A stretch of 6,243 nucleotides of DNA. Source: Planctomycetaceae bacterium. Lineage in GTDB: Bacteria > Planctomycetota > Planctomycetia > Pirellulales > Thermoguttaceae. Shown here piece by piece: positions 5,758 through 6,243 of the stretch (its first letter is position 1; every line of letters starts with the position of its first letter). The stretch lies in assembly GCA_031288765.1 (NCBI GenBank), contig JAITQV010000571.1, forward strand, positions 1-6,243, read 5' to 3'. The notes beneath the pieces were generated by a model. It saw only the letters and a program-made list of their open reading frames with translations, was not told the DNA's origin and searched no databases. Position numbers and translations under genes: made by a program.

Positions 5758-6003
5758 ATTGTTTCAACCAACCTTATTTTCAACCTGATTTTTCCAAACA
5801 AAACAACCTTAGTAGCAACAAAGAAAAACAACAAATAACCTTATTACCTTATTCCATGTTCCACCCAAATCATAATACCCCAATGCGTACATATAAATTG
5901 TACAAAATAAGATAATAAGGTTTGTTTTTTGTAGGAATTATGGCTACTAAGGTTGTTTTTGTTCGGAAAAATCAGGTTGAAAATAAGGTTGGTTGTGAAC
6001 AAT
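5758..6003. mobile_element. 246-bp foldback element, MITE-like, non-coding
   Basis: The arms 5758-5853 and 5906-6003 are imperfect inverted repeats flanking a loop of about 52 nt. They contain a perfect 31-bp match (5765-5795 against 5965-5995), a perfect 13-bp match (5804-5816 against 5943-5955), and a further paired block AACCTTATTA near the loop. The whole is AT-rich and encodes nothing credible. Size, long terminal inverted repeats and lack of coding fit a miniature inverted-repeat transposable element. Single-arm relatives at 3643-3688 and 3109-3136 show the sequence is dispersed. I could not find a convincing target-site duplication, and no parent transposase is visible. Alternatively it could be a structured RNA or a cruciform-forming site. 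Confidence 0.65.
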
Positions 6004-6035
6004 ATTAAAAATGAAAATAGAAAATTACGATAATA

Positions 6036-6069
6036 TATGTCCCGTTAGGGACATAATGTTGGTAGAAAA
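6036..6069 (+). repeat. Hairpin + ATGTTGGTAGAAAA repeat, unit 1
   Basis: TATGTCCC-GTTA-GGGACATA (6036-6055, perfect 8-bp stem) is followed by ATGTTGGTAGAAAA (6056-6069). Unit 2 starts 49 nt later in the same orientation. Confidence 0.8.
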
Positions 6070-6084
6070 CAGATACGAAATTGC

Positions 6085-6120
6085 CATTGCGTCCCGTTAG
6101 GGACGCAATGTTGGTAGAAA
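6085..6120 (+). repeat. Hairpin + ATGTTGGTAGAAAA repeat, unit 2
   Basis: CATTGCGTCCC-GTTA-GGGACGCAATG (6085-6110) is a perfect 11-bp stem overlapping the start of ATGTTGGTAGAAAAA (6108-6122). Relative to unit 1 the GTCCC-GTTA-GGGAC core is identical. The outer stem has changed on both sides (TAT/ATA to TTGC/GCAA), so pairing is preserved. Confidence 0.8.
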
Positions 6121-6121
6121 A

Positions 6122-6190
6122 ACAATATGGTAAAAATTGTTCGCCATGCTAGGAATGATTATTGATCGAATTTATTTTTACCAATATTGT
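6122..6190. repeat. Inverted repeat joining opposed repeat units
   Basis: ACAATATGGTAAAAAT (6122-6137) is the reverse complement of ATTTTTACCAATATTGT (6174-6190) apart from one extra base. A 36-nt spacer separates them. It lies exactly where the direct units (left) meet the inverted ones (right), so it is probably made from diverged ATGTTGGTAG-type tails rather than being an independent element. Confidence 0.6.
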
Positions 6191-6243
6191 GTCTCTACGG
6201 GACACGGATTATTTTTTACAACGTTTTTTCTACCAACATCTCG
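6189..6243 (-). repeat. Inverted hairpin + tail units, running off the window
   Basis: On the - strand, a stem at 6189-6205 (GTGTCTC against GGGACAC on the + strand, one wobble) is followed by ACAATATTGGTAAAAA, a diverged tail. Separately, 6224-6239 reads on the - strand as ATGTTGGTAGAAAAAA, preceded by CGAG at the window edge. The hairpin belonging to that second tail should lie beyond 6243. Confidence 0.65.

Noticed and set aside
5758..6003. Retron or group II intron RNA
   Set aside because: There is no reverse transcriptase nearby and no recognisable domain V or msr/msd layout; a simple foldback structure explains the pairing.
6036..6120. Possible CRISPR array from the two direct 34-36 nt units
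   Set aside because: Only two direct copies exist, their stems differ in sequence, the next copies are inverted and diverged, and there is no leader or cas gene.

Overview
The window carries three complete genes and the tail of a fourth, all on the + strand, set among an unusually dense collection of short palindromic repeats. The one gene of secure identity is topA. Its protein has a TOPRIM/type IA core, four zinc-free C-terminal repeats and a strongly basic tail. That architecture, the near absence of Shine-Dalgarno sites at two of the three starts, and the repeat-rich intergenic DNA suggest a Planctomycetota-like bacterium. This assignment is an inference from style, not a demonstrated affiliation.

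Layout: 1-131 is the 3' end of an upstream gene. Positions 132-327 form the topA leader, holding one arm of a dispersed palindromic repeat and two further candidate hairpins. topA occupies 328-3036. Positions 3037-3154 hold a short tandem repeat and a REP-like hairpin. Positions 3155-3604 encode a small AT-rich two-helix membrane protein of unknown function, whose stop codon lies inside a second copy of the same hairpin. Positions 3716-5068 encode a 450-residue MATE-family multidrug exporter. From 5069 to the end (about 1.2 kb) I find no credible gene. This stretch is a mosaic of at least four repeat families: (a) GTAG-led 23-nt hairpins with a conserved TCGCCGAA-like centre; (b) a roughly 230-bp composite palindrome, one arm of which recurs upstream of topA; (c) a 246-bp foldback, MITE-like element with arms of about 97 bp; (d) hairpins followed by ATGTTGGTAGAAAA. 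Several repeat copies differ by compensatory base pairs, so the fold appears to be conserved more than the sequence.

The genes do not form an obvious pathway. TopA is housekeeping, the MATE protein is an independent transporter, and the small membrane protein looks like an insertion between two direct repeats. The most interesting material is the repeat system. The GTAG foot plus hairpin is the signature known for REP sequences mobilised by RAYT (TnpA_REP, Y1) transposases, but no such transposase is encoded here, so that link is inference. The repeats also create false gene starts: an ATG inside the hairpin gives the same spurious MLRRSIAS peptide ahead of two different genes.
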